Origin: CAZEIW01 sp964512305
GTDB lineage: Bacteria; Pseudomonadota; Gammaproteobacteria; Burkholderiales; Burkholderiaceae_F
Assembly (NCBI GenBank): GCA_964512305.1
Contig: CAZEIW010000163.1
Location: 1-6,744, forward strand
Reading direction: 5' to 3'
DNA: 6,744 nucleotides
Position numbers and translations under genes: made by a program. Below are positions 6,656-6,744 of the stretch, piece by piece. Each line of letters opens with the position of its first letter. Position 1 is the stretch's first letter. Under the pieces are notes generated by a model. It was not told the origin of the DNA. It ran no database searches and saw nothing but the letters and a program-made list of their open reading frames with translations.

Positions 6656-6744
6656 TCAGTGGAACTCGAGCGCGCCGATGTCGACTTTGGTGCCGACCAG
6701 GCGCGCGGTGGTGGCGTCGTAGTCGGTGGTGACCAGGGTGGTGA
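6656..6744 (-). CDS. C-terminal end of a probable beta-helix / choice-of-anchor Q surface protein (partial)
   Basis: On the minus strand the last 28 codons of a gene are visible, ending with TGA at 6656-6658; the rest lies beyond the window. The residues end in TKVDIGALEFH, preceded by a Thr/Asp-rich stretch (TTLVTTDYDATTARLVG). A final V-D-I-G-A-x-E tail is typical of extracellular right-handed parallel beta-helix proteins annotated as choice-of-anchor Q, where it closes the last coil. Those proteins are large, secreted and often repetitive. The call rests on this short tail only, so the family is tentative, but the reading frame, the stop and the hairpin that follows fit a real gene end. 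Confidence 0.55.
   Translation of the reverse strand, partial: TTLVTTDYDATTARLVGTKVDIGALEFH

Noticed and set aside
6421..6732. Plus-strand open frames across the right intergenic region
   Set aside because: They are Cys/Arg/Ser-rich, lack a ribosome site and motifs, cross a strong hairpin and overlap the minus-strand gene tail.

Overview
The window is a piece of a GC-rich (roughly 65-70%) proteobacterial chromosome, with dense coding, short or overlapping gene junctions and GTG as well as ATG starts. The exact taxon cannot be read from the sequence; a gammaproteobacterium or related high-GC proteobacterium is a reasonable inference. The content is a cell-surface polysaccharide (exopolysaccharide or capsule type) biosynthesis locus.

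Layout. Bases 1-5367 hold five plus-strand genes that look like one operon: (1) the C-terminal part of a NodB-type polysaccharide deacetylase, (2) a GT4 (GT-B fold) glycosyltransferase, (3) a 488-residue protein of an uncharacterised family with His/Asp-rich motifs, possibly a divergent deacetylase-like barrel, (4) a membrane-anchored GT2 glycosyltransferase, and (5) an integral-membrane acyltransferase of the OafA/Acyltransferase_3 family. Gaps are 5 bp, 10 bp, a GTGA overlap and 43 bp, so translational coupling is likely for the first four. Bases 5449-6441 hold a convergent minus-strand SAM-dependent methyltransferase whose composition is visibly less GC-rich. After a 214-bp non-coding stretch with a strong GC hairpin, the extreme right end carries the last 28 codons of another minus-strand gene. 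Its C-terminus resembles that of right-handed beta-helix / choice-of-anchor Q surface proteins.

How the genes may work together (inference). The GT4 and GT2 enzymes would add sugars to a growing glycan. The acyltransferase would add O-acyl groups, and the deacetylase would remove N- or O-acetyl groups. The unknown 488-residue protein sits between the two glycosyltransferases and is translationally coupled to the GT2, so it is best guessed to modify or process the same glycan. No polymerase, flippase, chain-length regulator or export gene lies inside the window; they would be expected upstream. The most interesting item is the uncharacterised 488-residue protein. No CRISPR array, tRNA, rRNA, insertion sequence or attachment site was seen.
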